From Diabrotica undecimpunctata (Eukaryota; Arthropoda; Insecta; Coleoptera; Chrysomelidae): 64,000 nucleotides of DNA. Under the pieces are notes generated by a model. The model was given only the letters and a program-made list of their open reading frames with translations. It was not told where the DNA came from and searched no databases. This document shows, piece after piece, positions 20,652-31,319 of the stretch. Each line of letters starts with the position of its first letter. The stretch's first letter is position 1. Made by a program: the position numbers and the translations under genes. The stretch covers positions 123,711,411-123,775,410 of the forward strand of contig NC_092811.1 in NCBI RefSeq assembly GCF_040954645.1. Reading direction: 5' to 3'.

Positions 20652-20989
20652 TTTATTTATTAAATATAGAACAAATATAGAAAACTTCCTGAACTATAAT
20701 CACAATCTCGGAACCACTTAGCCTTATTAGCACATTAAGTTTTTATTGTCACTATTTAATTTTATTCATCAACTTTTTGTAGTAAAGAAAGGATTCAACA
20801 TCAAAGTTATTCAATCAAACAGCAAGCTACACTAAAAATTTTCTAGGATCTTACTTATACACAATTCCAATTTTAACTTGCCAAAAATTGGGAAATTTTT
20901 GGCCGGTTTAAACCATAAAACAACATTTATGGAGCACATCAATTCACAATACAATTATGATACACTTTTGTGACTATTACTAACTCAAA

Positions 20990-21575
20990 GCTTGCTGGAA
21001 ACCCTGTATATTGTTCACATTCCCCTGGTATTGAGATAGTAAACACACATGTTTGATTTCAAGGAGTCATTTTTAGTTATATCAAGCTCTGATCTCCTCG
21101 ACCCTGGCGAAAATTTTCAGACTGTCATCTATAGCTAATTTAAAACTTTCTTAAAATGATGCCTTTAGGCCAAACATCCGGTCTCGAAAAATCTTCCTCG
21201 TCACCTGGATACGCTTATTTTGAAAGAGATATTTTCTCCTTTCCCTGGTAAGGTTCAACCTTAAAATCTCTAATATTTTGACATTGCTTCTTAACATGTT
21301 GCTCGATAAAGGTGGGTGTAATACTTATTTTTACGCGACCGATAAAAATAAGCTTTATGAACAGAACTAGCAAAAATTTTTATCTCCTTGGAAATTTGTT
21401 TTACCCAAACCGAAGTTTTGGTCATTTGTCCGGGTCTTTCTTCTCTGAATCAGGGTAAATTCTTGGTTATTATCAGCAGAATCTTTGTTTCCAAGTTTGC
21501 TTTGTTTACGTTTTCTTCTTTTCCTCGACGTTGGCTCTTGCTCTGGATATTTGTGAAACACTACTGCCTATCAGA
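20990..21575 (-). mobile_element. LINE ORF1/ORF2 junction fragment
   Basis: The minus strand encodes a basic region (TSRKRRKRKQSKLG), then IFIGRVKISITPTFIEQHVK, KVEPYQGKEKISLSK, a stop, and RPDVWPKGIILRKF. This is the RRM-like C-terminus of another LINE ORF1 family. A little further on, SLKSNMCVYYLNTRG is the start of the ORF2 endonuclease. It is a separate element from the PHD-finger LINE beside it and ends about 90 bases before PRMT7 exon 4. Confidence 0.65.
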
Positions 21576-21663
21576 CCAATAATTGAAAGACCTAACTTAA
21601 CTGTATCCAATTTTTAATAACCTAACCTTACTTTATCCAGTTCTATATATTCTGTATTTTCAG

Positions 21664-21812
21664 CGGTCGAGTAAGGTAGATGATATTGTGGAAGCTCAAC
21701 CTCTTTGGGAGTATCCTGGGGTAGCGCTAAGTGAAGTACAAGAACTTTTATCAATTAGTCTTATTGATACCACCGAGAAAGCTGAATACGATGGATCATT
21801 TAATATCAAAAG
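21664..21812 (+). CDS. Prmt7: PRMT7, coding exon 4
   Basis: This small 149-base exon covers residues 548-596 plus two bases. Its RSSKVDDIVEAQPLWEYP matches the PLWEYP block of the PRMT7 second module and is followed by LSEVQELLSISLID. The acceptor is TTTTCAG ending at 21663 and the donor AAAAG|GTAAGT is at 21813. It sits alone between 4.9-kb and 9.2-kb transposon-filled introns and would be easy for gene finders to miss. Confidence 0.93.
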
Positions 21813-23765
21813 GTAAGTTAGTATTGATATTTGAAAAATTATAAAATATAGGGAGGGTAGTACACAATGAGACAAAAAACACATTTTTATGTCTGACATT
21901 GACATTTTTGAATTTGTCTACAAACTGAGTTAACCAGGCATCAATATGATTATTTCCTCAATATAATCTGAAATAAATATTCCCTCATGAGTGAAGAAAC
22001 AAAATCTATGATTATTTTGCTAATCATCTACATCTGTCTCATTGTGTACGATTGGTGGTACACAATGAGTCAAGTGGTGGTACACAATGAGTCAAGTGGT
22101 ATTATTTCAATAATTTGTTAAATTAAATACATAGAGTGTAGTTTTTATTATTAAAAATAGCAATTTTACATTTACAACAGAAAAACTGAAACGAAAGGAA
22201 ATTTTAACGGATCTTAATATTGTCAAACTTTACATCAAATTTGAAATAAGATGCAAGGCGCTTGTTTTTTTGATCTACATTTTTTGGTTTTGGTAGAATT
22301 GATACAATGTCTGACCTTGTTACTGCAGCAATGTCTTCAACTAAAGGAAAAATAAAGCAGCCTTGAAGCTTACCACTTTTTCTTAAAAATGACACTTTAA
22401 ATTCATTATCGTCTAATGTCTTGAGAACTTTAGCAACATAAAATATATTGTTTTCAAATTTCACTAATACAAAATTATCAATGGAAATTTCTGTACTAGC
22501 ATCAATGTCATAATCGTCTTCCAACTGTAAATTTTCACATTCATCGCCAGAAGAATCATCGTAATTTATTAGTTCTTCACCCTCCTCGGATGAAGTGCTA
22601 TCACTTCGTTTATTTTTTTTCTGCTTTGGTACCTTATTTAAATTGACCCTAATTCGTTTATTATTCTGAGGAGTCATTTTCTTGGTTGTTGCTTGTAGTT
22701 TTAACTGATCCAAGTCAGGTGTGTTAGTTAAAATTGCAGTCTTTTTAGTTTTCCTTGCCTTTCCACCTTTTATCTTTTCTGCTTTTGGAAATCCTTTAAA
22801 CTCATGAGGGGAGATGAAAGAACTTGAATTCGCAGATGATACTATTGACTTAGAGCTTTGAGACATTATCGGTGTTTCAGGTGTCCTTGTTGGGGATACT
22901 TCTTGATTTTCAGGTGTCTTCGATGAGGATAATATAACTTGATTGGAAAACACACTAAACATTTCTGTCGACTCTGGTTGTGGATTTGGCTGTTCAGTTT
23001 TATTTGGTCTAACAGTCACAGAACTGCCAATGAAGTCAGCTTCAGAAAAAATGTCTCTATTAAGGGGAAAAATTCCCGTTTTATTAAAACCTGACAGAAT
23101 ATTAGTAGGTGTTAATGCTTTCATATGTACCTCTCCTACACATTGTGCTATCTGGTATATTGAAATAGGTTTACCAGGATGGTTCAGAAACCATGAATCT
23201 ATAGCAGCATTGTAATACGCTTTAAAGGGAGAGAAAATTGAAACATCAAGGGGTTGCAGTTTGTTACTACAATGTGGAGGCAGAGTCAGTATGATTACAC
23301 CATTATCCTTTGCCAGTTGAACAACTTGATATGTTACGTGACTCTCATGTTTGTCGTAGAGCAGTATGGAAGGGTTTTCAATTGAATTATTGCTAAACTT
23401 AATGAAATGTTTCATAACGTCAACAAACAGCTCGTTATTCATCCATCCACTTGGATTTGCCAAACCCAGTGTGCCAGGTGGAGCTCCTTGTGTCATATGC
23501 TCCTATAATATTTCCTTGGAAAAACCATAACAGGAGGCAGAAACGTACCATTCGCACATACAATTACACATGTAGTAATAAGAATACCCCTTTCACCGCT
23601 AGTACAACTATTCAGCTGTTTTATACCTTTCTCCGTCACGACTTTCTTAGGTTTCTACACTGTTGTTGTACTAGTCTCAACAAGGTTATATATCCTGATA
23701 TTAGACACAGCTGATGGATATGTAGAATAAACGGCATGTAAATTGTCGAAGAACTTGTTGACATT

Positions 23766-24467
23766 TTTTTTTTTTTTTTTTTTTTTTTTTATTATAATTA
23801 ATAAATTAACAATCAGAATAAAACAATGTATTCTATAAGTTAATGTGATGAGTTTAGGTCCTGTCCCTTGGTTCTGGCGTGATGTGGTCCCCTCCAGTGA
23901 GAGAATCACGGGTCCATGTTACTGGTCTGTTGGCCAACGTCGCTTTAGTCTTCTGATAACTCGATGTTGAGGTATTGCGGAAATTAATGGATTGGAGTGT
24001 GTGTTCACTTTTTGAATGTATTGTAATTTCTTTTGCTGGTATACTTCTTTCACTGTTGAGATATTGAGATCCTCATAGATTCTTTGGTTGGTTACGTACC
24101 AGGGTGCATCAACAATTGCTCTTAAGATTTTTGATTGGCATCTTTCCATAATAGCAATATTAGATTTACTACTACAGCCCCATAGCTCTATGCCATATGT
24201 CCATATTGGTTTGATAACTGTTTTATAAATTAGAATTTTATTATTTATTGACAGCTTGGATTTTTTTCCAATTAACCAATTGATTTCTTTTTGTCTTAGT
24301 TGTATTTGTTTTCTTTTTTTGGTGATGTGTTCTTTCCAACACAGGGTTTGGTCCAGGTGTAGCCCTAGGTATTTGGTTGTTTTAGTCCTGGGTATTTCCT
24401 CATTGTTGATATATATTGGTGGTGGTGTTTCTCGTCGTAAAGTAAAAGTTTAAAAAGTTGTTAAAAG
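23766..24467 (-). mobile_element. Jockey-clade LINE, 5'-truncated, 11-bp TSD
   Basis: A perfect duplication TTGTTGACATT (23755-23765 and 24468-24478) brackets it, and the poly(A) tail appears as ~26 T on the left. The minus strand encodes the Jockey RT C-terminus: TTKYLGLHLDQTLCWKEHI, KINWLIGKKSKL, PIWTYGIELWGC, KILRAIVDAPWYVTNQRIY and RLKRRWPTDQ. It cuts the pogo transposase. Loss of frame is minor, so it is relatively young. Confidence 0.93.
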
Positions 24468-24854
24468 TTGTTGACATTGTGTGGATTAAATGATGTTAAT
24501 CTTGATAAACTGCAACCCTCTGGTTGACGTATACTGAGGTTCCTACGCCTATTTAAAAATGAACGGAACCATTGGAGTCCAGCTATTTTACCTTTGATCC
24601 AATTCGTTGGAACAAGAATATTGTTTTTAATTGCCATGTCATATGCTACCTTTCGTGCTTAAATGGTTGTTAATCCGTAGGTCATTTTGCTACAAGTTTT
24701 GATATAGTCACACAGAGAAATTTCCTGTTCCTCTGTAAATACACGTCGTACAGCATAATTGGGTGCCATTCGATCATCATCTGGATTAGTACGTTTTTTT
24801 GCGACATATCTTTGTAATGTCTGAAATTTTACTCCGTGTTCAACGGCAGCAATT

Positions 24855-27742
24855 CGTTAGGTCAGAATGACAGGGTTCCAACTAACAAAATCGCATATTT
24901 GGAGTTATTAGTGTGAAAAGGTTCCAACTGGTCTTCCCTATCTTTTGATCTGACAACAGCGCTGGCTAATAACGCAATTCTGACTTATTACAATGCCAAG
25001 GTTCCATCTGTGAACATAAATAAAACAAAACTAGAATGACATGGTTTCAGGTGACACATGAAACCTTGTCACTCAACCAATAATTAAGATTTGCATGTAT
25101 CGTTTGACAAAGTTCCAACTGCAACTACACTGCAACAGCTGTTTATGTTCACTGTCTGGTATTGAGGTTATGTTTGTATTGTTGTTTATAACAATGACGG
25201 AACTAAATGAGTTGGGACGACTTATTACTGAGGTAATAAGTGAGGATGCAGAATTAGAGCACTCTGGTGATTCTTACTCCCCATCATCAGAAAGTTTAAG
25301 CGACGAAAATGAAGAAATTACTGACAGGTAAGCTAACCTATATTTTTTATTGTTGAAACCTTTACTTCGTGGAATCTAGTCATTTTTATAAAATCAAACT
25401 ACAAATAACGTTAAAAATTCCATAATTTATTATTTAAATTCACATGTTTCAAAACATTAATGTAAATTTAATTAAAATTAAAAATTTAATGTTTCAAAAC
25501 ATTAAAGTTCTATCGCTTTAGTTTAGTTTTTTTAAGTAGCCTACTTTTCAAAAGTTCTATTGCACATAATCAATTTTTAAACTTCCATTTGGAGAGTAAA
25601 TAGACTTATGGTATTTCAAATGATTCATTTGAGGTTTTTAAACTAGTATATAGTCATAGTCATACTATTTTAGCAGCTAATTCTAGTTGTATTTTGTAGG
25701 CGACCCAGAAATAAAGCCATGAAGCGTGTCTCTGCAGATATTTCAACAACTGCAAATAAATCAAAACCAGCGTTGATGCCCATTGATCTCCCATCAACTA
25801 CAACCGCTGGCGCTCACCAAACTACTTCAAATGATGAGATCCATTTGCCTATAAATCCGGTTGGGGAAGAAGTTATTATTGATCAGATAACAAACACTAA
25901 ACCTCCTCCTGTTAAGAGAAGAAAAAGGGATGTTTCTTCTTGGAAAAGCCAGAATCGTTTCAGCCATCAAAAAGGGGAATCTTATGTGAGTCGTAGATGA
26001 GTTGTAGTGCCCGCTAAAGAAGTTAAAAGTTTGAAGGACTGTTTAAATGACTGTAAATTTAAATGTGGGGTATCTATTAGTGAAAATGAAAGACAAGCTT
26101 TGTTTAAGGCGTTTCATGGCATGGATCAAAATGGAAAACATCAATATATCTTGGGTACAACCACAAAACATCAGACAAAAAGACCTAAAGATAGGAACAG
26201 AGAATCATACAAAAAATTCACTTTTACGTACTTCTTTAATGTTGGTAACTAAAAGGTACAAGTCTGCAAAAAATTTTACTTAGGAACCCTAAGCATCTCA
26301 CAAAAACCTGTCTATACGGTTCATAAGAACAAAGATGAGGTCACTAATACACCCAAGCCTGATGGTAGGGGCAAAAGTGTCCAAAGTTCAAGACGCCTCA
26401 ATGAAGAAATAAAAGAAACTGTGAGAAATCACATAAAATCTTTTCCCAATGTTGAGTCTCATTACTGTAGGGCCACAACACAAAGAAAGTATCTGGATTC
26501 AAACCTCAATTTAGCTAAAATGTACAAACTATACACAGAAAAGTGTAGGGAGGAAAATTTTGTGCCTGTTAAGCTAAGACTGAGGTCAATGGAGTACGCA
26601 ATGGCAATGATTTGGCTAGTGCTGTGTACAAAATTTTGAATCAAGTGGCACTTGAGCATGAAATTACTGAACTAATCTTGTAGAGTGACTCATGTGTTCC
26701 ACAAAATAGGAACTCGTTTATGTCTTGCGCAATTTTGAATTTCATGCACAATAACCCCACTATAAAGAAGATAACTATGAAGTACTCTGTGCCAGGTCAT
26801 TCTTGCATACAAGAAGTGGACAATGCTCATAGTCTTATTGAAAAGGGCATGTCTCAGAACGAGTTCTACTCTCCTCTTGGATTAATACGCATCTTAAAAG
26901 GTTTGAACCGTCAGCACCCAATCCGAGTACTTCAGATGAGAGACAGCGATTTTCTTGACTTTGGTTCATCCTCTAAAGTATTAAACTTTCAGTTGGTTCC
27001 ATTCTTCCAAGTTTCAGTTTTAGAATTCACACAATCCCTGCATTCGGTCTCATTCAAAACCTCTTTTTTGGAAAAGAAGACAGTGACCGTAATCTTGAGG
27101 TTTGCTGTATCGGCGTCCAAGAAAGGAAGAGTGATACAAAAAAGCAAGCAAAGAGAAGCTGAAGCAAACACACCAATCTGGAAATTGATAAAACCCAAAC
27201 ACCTAGTGAACTCCAAGGCAACACTCTCAGCGGAAAAAATAAAGGACATTAAGTTAATGTTAAAGTTTATGCCCTTGCAAGACAAAGCGTTCTACACCAC
27301 ATTAAAACTGTGAAAATGTTGACGTAGGTCAAAAACACTTACTGTACCTTTCTTTAAAATAAAGTCACAATAATCTAAATTTATACCAGTGTAATTATTT
27401 CAGAACCCTACTAACTATGCCTATGGATCAGACTAAATAAATCATTAACTTTGGTATCAGAAGGTTCCACCTACCACATAGAACCTTGTCACACATAAAA
27501 TGTCAAGTTTAAAAAGTGACAAGGTTCCAACTGTAAACAAAAAAAATTGTAAATTTCTTACCAAAGAGCATTTTTTTCTTTTTTACCAGCCAAAATCTTT
27601 TTATGTATATAACTAAGAAGTGTGTACACAAAAATCAAATAATATATCAAAAACACTTGTGTGGTGTCAAGGTTAAACTTTGGGTACTGTTTTCTCAAAA
27701 CTAGGTTGTGGTTAGTTGGAACCCTGTCATTCTAGCCTAACG
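24855..27742 (+). mobile_element. DNA transposon with 4-bp AATT TSD and ~32-bp TIRs (Sola-like?)
   Basis: The ends CGTTAGGTCAGAATGACAGG and the complement of CGTTAGGCTAGAATGACAGG are inverted copies that continue into GTTCCAACTAAC. The target duplication is AATT (24851-24854 and 27743-27746). The call is firm: removing the element plus one AATT restores the pogo transposase frame (SLRI-AAVEHGV). Short motifs built on AAGGTTCCAACT recur inside both ends (about 24919, 24999, 25061, 25110; 27461, 27482, 27521). A 4-bp duplication excludes Tc1, hAT, piggyBac and MULE; Sola is the known superfamily I think fits best. Confidence 0.85.
25194..27313 (+). pseudogene. Transposase of the 4-bp-TSD element, two exons, decayed
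   Basis: Exon 1 (25194-25327) encodes an acidic start MTELNELGRLITEVISED. A good donor (CAG|GTAAGC) and acceptor (TTTTGTAG, 25699) join it in frame to exon 2 (RPRNKAMKRVSADIST). Exon 2 then shows a Cys-containing block (LNDCKFKCGVSISENERQ), VCKKFYLGTLSISQKPVYTV, VRNHIKSFPNVESHYCRATT, and after a deletion near 26620-26690, SDSCVPQNRN and SVPGHSCIQEVDNAHSLIE. This order matches large uncharacterised insect transposase-like proteins with an HYCR motif. The conserved D of SDSC and E/D of QEVD are catalytic candidates. Stops at 25998 and 26250 and later shifts inactivate it. Confidence 0.7.
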
Positions 27743-28326
27743 AATTCTTAATGATTTTCCGTCCAAAACATCTTGTACGACACTTGTCATATCATCGGAG
27801 CTGAATGTCGCTCGACTGCTTGGTTTTTCTTTGCGCACCATGTCTGTAACAAACATAATAAACTTTCATTCTACTTTTACAACATATCATTATAGCATAA
27901 ACACTTGGTACAAATTTTAGTAGTACACAATGGGACAGTCTCATTGTGTACTATCACCCGGTGTCTCATTGTGTACCAAGTAGCATTGTTGTAAACAAAT
28001 GCAAATAATCATATTTAATTTTTAGTTTTGAGGCATGACTATTTGAGGTTAGACTAACTTAACTGTGGTATTTCACGCATACACTTGCAAATTGATACAA
28101 ATCAACAATTAGTTCTAATAATAAGTCAGCAAAACTATATAAAAAGTAACTTACCTTAATTAAACAGTTTATCACTGTAACTTTTACGAGGTCACGAATG
28201 AAATGGTGGTATTTTGACTGGCGCTGTAAAATGACATTTCTGAGATAATGTTGGTTGCAGAATTGAAACTTGGTGGTAAATTTAAAAAAAAAATTAGAAT
28301 GTCTCATTGTGTACTACACTCCCCTA

Positions 28327-29039
28327 CATGACCTAACTTCTGTACACATTGGTCTGTAAACATGTCTTTAAAACACATAAATCTTTTTTGTTACTTTTAT
28401 AGCATATTTATACAGTTGCTCTTTTTGTCAGGACTGTAATAAAACTCATAAACAAGATCATTAAATTTTAATTCTTATTTTCCTGTGTAAGTAAAGTACC
28501 ACAATTGTAGCGAGTGACTCATGTTTTAATGTTTTTTTATAGGCCAGTAAAATTGGACGTTTACCCTTTAGAAAAAAATATTTTTGTTGTTAGAATACCG
28601 ACAAAAGGAGCACGTTTAATTATTATTTCATAAACAAATTAATGGACTATTGCAGAATCTGTTTGATCCCTTAAAAATTGACAAAAACCTTCTTCTTTTG
28701 ACTGTTCAAAGAATATGCGTTCAGGTAGAAGAGATCTCATTTTATATGAAATCCATTTCAATAATTTGACTGGTCTATTTTTAAACTATTCAAATGTTTT
28801 GGAAAAGATTTGGGTTCTAGGGACAATGTAACATTGTTAGCTTGTATGTTTCAACTTGAAGTTATATGCAATGTTTATATCTTTCTCTAACGGTAGATAA
28901 TGTCCGAGATCTACAATGTCGCAGATTAAGGCGATATAACTGGCAACAACGCCATTGTTCGGAAAGTTCTTTTATTGTATGTTGTCTGTAAGTCAGTTTC
29001 ATAACAGATTATACCAGTTACTATACAGATTTAGATATC
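28327..29039. other. PRMT7 intron 4, no gene recognised
   Basis: AT-rich intron sequence between the pogo composite and the next LINE. Nothing convincing on either strand. Confidence 0.5.
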
Positions 29040-30620
29040 TCATCAATATCCTTAACTTGTCTTACGTAAAGATAGTATACCTACTATTCTTTGATAGAGT
29101 CACGTCTTAGATATGCCATTTTAGCATAGGGCGGAACATATGCTTCTCATTTGAATAAACTTGAAATACTACAAAGGAGGTTTTTGAAAATAATGCTAAA
29201 AAAATTTCGCTTATATTCATCAGAACTTCTTTATCAGCAAGCAGGTATTTTTAATATTAGATAGTTATATTTGTTAAACATAATTTTGCTTATATACAAA
29301 AATAAACATGTATTAAAATCAATAGATCATACTTACAGTACTAGAAGAAAAGTTAATGACTATGTCCAAATTACTACTGCTTATAAATCAATTGGAAAAC
29401 ACAATTTCACATACGTTGTTCCTAGAATATTTAACTATTTATCCGAGATCTATAAAACCTACATGAGAAAAATCAATTCATTCAACATGATTAAATCCAT
29501 TTTTATAAAATTTCTTAAGATTTGTAATAATATTTTATATTATCAACCTGATGAAATATTTGAATAGTGTCTGCTTCTTTTTCCTATGCCGTCCCCATTA
29601 CCGGAGGTTGGCGACCACATTTCTAAAAGTTTCTCTGTCTTTTATATAATAATTCGTCTACAGTCATGTTTGTCCAGTATCGAATATTTCTCAGCCATGA
29701 CTTCCTCTTTCTACCTATTCCCTTTTTGCCATCGACTCTACCCTGCATGATGACCTGCAGAAGACTATATTTATCATTCCTGAGTATGTGTCAAAGGTAT
29801 GCAATCTTGCGTACTTTTATTGTTCTCAACAATTTTTTGTCTCGACCCATCCTTCTCAGCACTTCCTCATTGGTGACCGTGGCAGTCCATGGAATTCTCA
29901 ACATTCTCCGGTATATCCAAAGTTCAAAGGCGTCAAGCTTCTTAACTATTTGCGCTTTTAAAGTCCATGTTTCTACCCCGTACAATAGTTGGGACTAGAC
30001 GTAACATTCAACAAACCTCAGTCTCAGCGCAGTCTTTAGATTTTTGCCACTTTAAGAACGCTGCCCTTGCCATTTCTATTCGTACCCTGATCTCTTGGTC
30101 TGGATCTAATTTTGTGTTGATGTAAGCTCCCAGGTATTTATATTTTGTCACTCTCTCTATTTGCTGTCCACCAAGGGTTAGTTGTTCATTATTTATTGGA
30201 CTCCTTGATACTATCATAAATTTGGTCTTATCTGTGTTGATGTCAAGTCCCATTTGAATGCATGCACTATTTATTGCATCTAGTAAAGTTTGTAGTTCTT
30301 CTATACTCTCAGCCATAATTACCGTGTCATCTGCAAATCTCATGGTGTTTACGATTTCTCCACCAATTCTTATTTCTTCTTTTCTTTCCCATAAGGTTTT
30401 TCTGAATATGACCTGTGAGTACACGTTGAAAAGCGTCGGAGACAAGACGCATCCTTGCCTGACCCCTCTCTCAATCTTGAATAGTGTAAATGAGTGTAAT
30501 CCCTGAGCACAACCTCTGGTTCATCAGCATTTTTTCTTTGTTTATTTGCTAACAAATATTTGTAACATTTTTTATATTGTATAATGGGAAGTAAATAAAC
30601 ATTATTATTACTATTATTAT
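29040..30620 (+). mobile_element. CR1/Jockey-like LINE 3' end, split by an RTE insertion
   Basis: The + strand encodes the RT C-terminus: YYSLIESRLRYAILA, GGTYASHLNKLEILQRRF, LKIMLKKF and YKSIGKHNFTYVVPRIFNYL, ending at the stop in 29565-29567. The 3' UTR is interrupted at 29571 and resumes at 30488, ending AAGTAAATAAACATTATTAT with an ATT-repeat tail at about 30598-30620. It lies in PRMT7 intron 4, sense orientation, and itself lies within an RTE endonuclease fragment. Confidence 0.78.
29571..30476 (-). mobile_element. RTE-like LINE, 5'-truncated, 11-bp TSD
   Basis: A perfect duplication TTGAATAGTGT (29560-29570 and 30477-30487) brackets it. The minus strand encodes RGVRQGCVLSPTLFNVYSQ, the catalytic MRFADDTVIMAES, MGLDINTDKTKFMIVS, KYKYLGAYI, and after a frameshift YGVETWTLKAQIVKKLDAF and YRRMLRIPWTATVTNEEV. 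It is inserted right after the stop codon of the surrounding LINE. The family is close to, but distinct from, that at 52906-55177. Confidence 0.92.
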
Positions 30621-30740
30621 ATCTTCTCTTGAATTGTCCCACATGTGCATTAAAATCACCTCCTATTATGACCCCCTCCTCTGATGAATATCACTCAGTA
30701 TGTCTTTCGATTGATCATATTAAGCTGTTCTTTTATTTAT
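30621..30740 (-). mobile_element. RTE endonuclease fragment
   Basis: The minus strand reads GGDFNAHVGQFKRR, the conserved GDFNAHVG motif of the apurinic/apyrimidinic endonuclease domain of RTE-type ORF2. Only about 40 codons are recognisable. The remainder up to PRMT7 exon 5 (30992) shows nothing. Confidence 0.6.
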
Positions 30741-30991
30741 TTCTATAGATTTATTTTTCTAGCTTTCTTGGAATCAGATGTAAATAGTTCCAAGTTTATC
30801 ATTTTCTCCCACATAATTTTCAAAGTTGAGCAAGTCCGTCATTAGTTTTTTTTATATTTTTTGCACTAATCTTCAGCCATATTGTTCAAAAATAAACAAC
30901 CAATTTTGATTTAAATAAGAAATATTAAATTGCTAATTTATTTTGTTTTTTTTTATCAACATTATAATAAAATATTATTTTTCGATTCCAG

Positions 30992-31223
30992 TGACCTGGT
31001 GTGTAATGGTATTGCGCTATGGATTGACTGGTACCTCACTGACTCGACGAAGAGTAGCATCACGACAGGACCAATTTCTCCTGTGGTTATCGGAGAAAAA
31101 ATCGATTGGGATATGCATACTCGTCAGGGCGTTAGTTTATTCCCGGGAAAACTTGTAACCCAAATAGATTATTCCTTCAGTATAAACTTTAAAGAAGGAA
31201 ATATTATCTTTAAGTGCAATTAA
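30992..31223 (+). CDS. Prmt7: PRMT7, terminal coding exon 5
   Basis: The last exon covers residues 597-673 and the stop TAA. It starts after TTCGATTCCAG; joining AG from exon 4 to T gives serine, then DLVCNGIALWIDWYL and a C-terminal tail ending IIFKCN. This corresponds to the final beta-barrel of insect Art7 (CNGVALWVDW in the fly). Length and phase are exact (232 bases). A canonical AATAAA lies 91 bases after the stop. Confidence 0.94.
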
Positions 31224-31313
31224 AACAAACAAAAACGTATTTCATATGTGTTAAAATGAATGATCATCCATGATTTGGAATTTTTAGTTGGAATCTGCTT
31301 CCAGTGCAATTCA

Positions 31314-31319
31314 AATAAA
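31314..31319 (+). terminator. PRMT7 polyadenylation signal AATAAA
   Basis: A canonical hexamer 91 bases downstream of the PRMT7 stop, with T-rich sequence shortly after. It implies a 3' UTR of only about 110 bases. Confidence 0.6.

Larger units (their letters stand above)
16860..20960 (-). mobile_element. LINE with PHD-finger ORF1 (CR1/Daphne/Crack-like), shattered by later insertions
   Basis: Minus-strand order is ORF1 (20651-20031), pre-RT (WFDNEVNGKIKI, about 19235-18850) and RT pieces (VIPIPKVNDTIKADEFRPIN and SGVSQGSHLAPLFFN near 18720-18441, continuing 16946-16860). The apurinic endonuclease domain is absent. Two RTE-type pieces lie inside: 16960-18427, a clean insertion, and 19236-19990, a replacement. 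The FADD region could not be found. All parts carry stops. It fills PRMT7 intron 3 in antisense orientation. Confidence 0.7.
22204..27841 (-). pseudogene. pogo-type transposase, split by two transposons
   Basis: The protein starts at 27841 (MVRKEKPSSRATFSSDD), is cut after GKSLRI by the 4-bp-TSD element, resumes AAVEHGVKFQTLQRYVAKKR (HTH/CENP-B domain), is cut again by the Jockey element, and resumes NKFFDNLHAVYSTYP. The DDE core follows. The first aspartate is mutated (YNLVETS where the family has NLDET); the second (YDKHESH) and third (KLQPLDVSIFSPFK) remain. The last 430 codons are one open frame (23496-22204) ending in an acidic, basic-patch tail with a chromo-like FVLVKFENNIFYVAKVL segment. 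Other stops upstream confirm it is dead. Confidence 0.88.
21851..28324 (-). mobile_element. Composite pogo-like transposon (6.47 kb) containing two later insertions
   Basis: The ends are inverted copies (GGGAGGGTAGTACACAATGA on the left; GTACTACACTCCCC on the right), flanked by TA (21849-21850 and 28325-28326). Eight copies of a 14-bp motif GTACACAATGAGAC or its complement occur: four near the left end (21860, 22036, 22058, 22080) and four near the right (27923, 27938, 27963, 28301). Subtracting the Jockey (23766-24467) and 4-bp-TSD (24855-27742) insertions leaves about 2.87 kb, normal for a pogo element. It fills most of PRMT7 intron 4. Confidence 0.92.
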
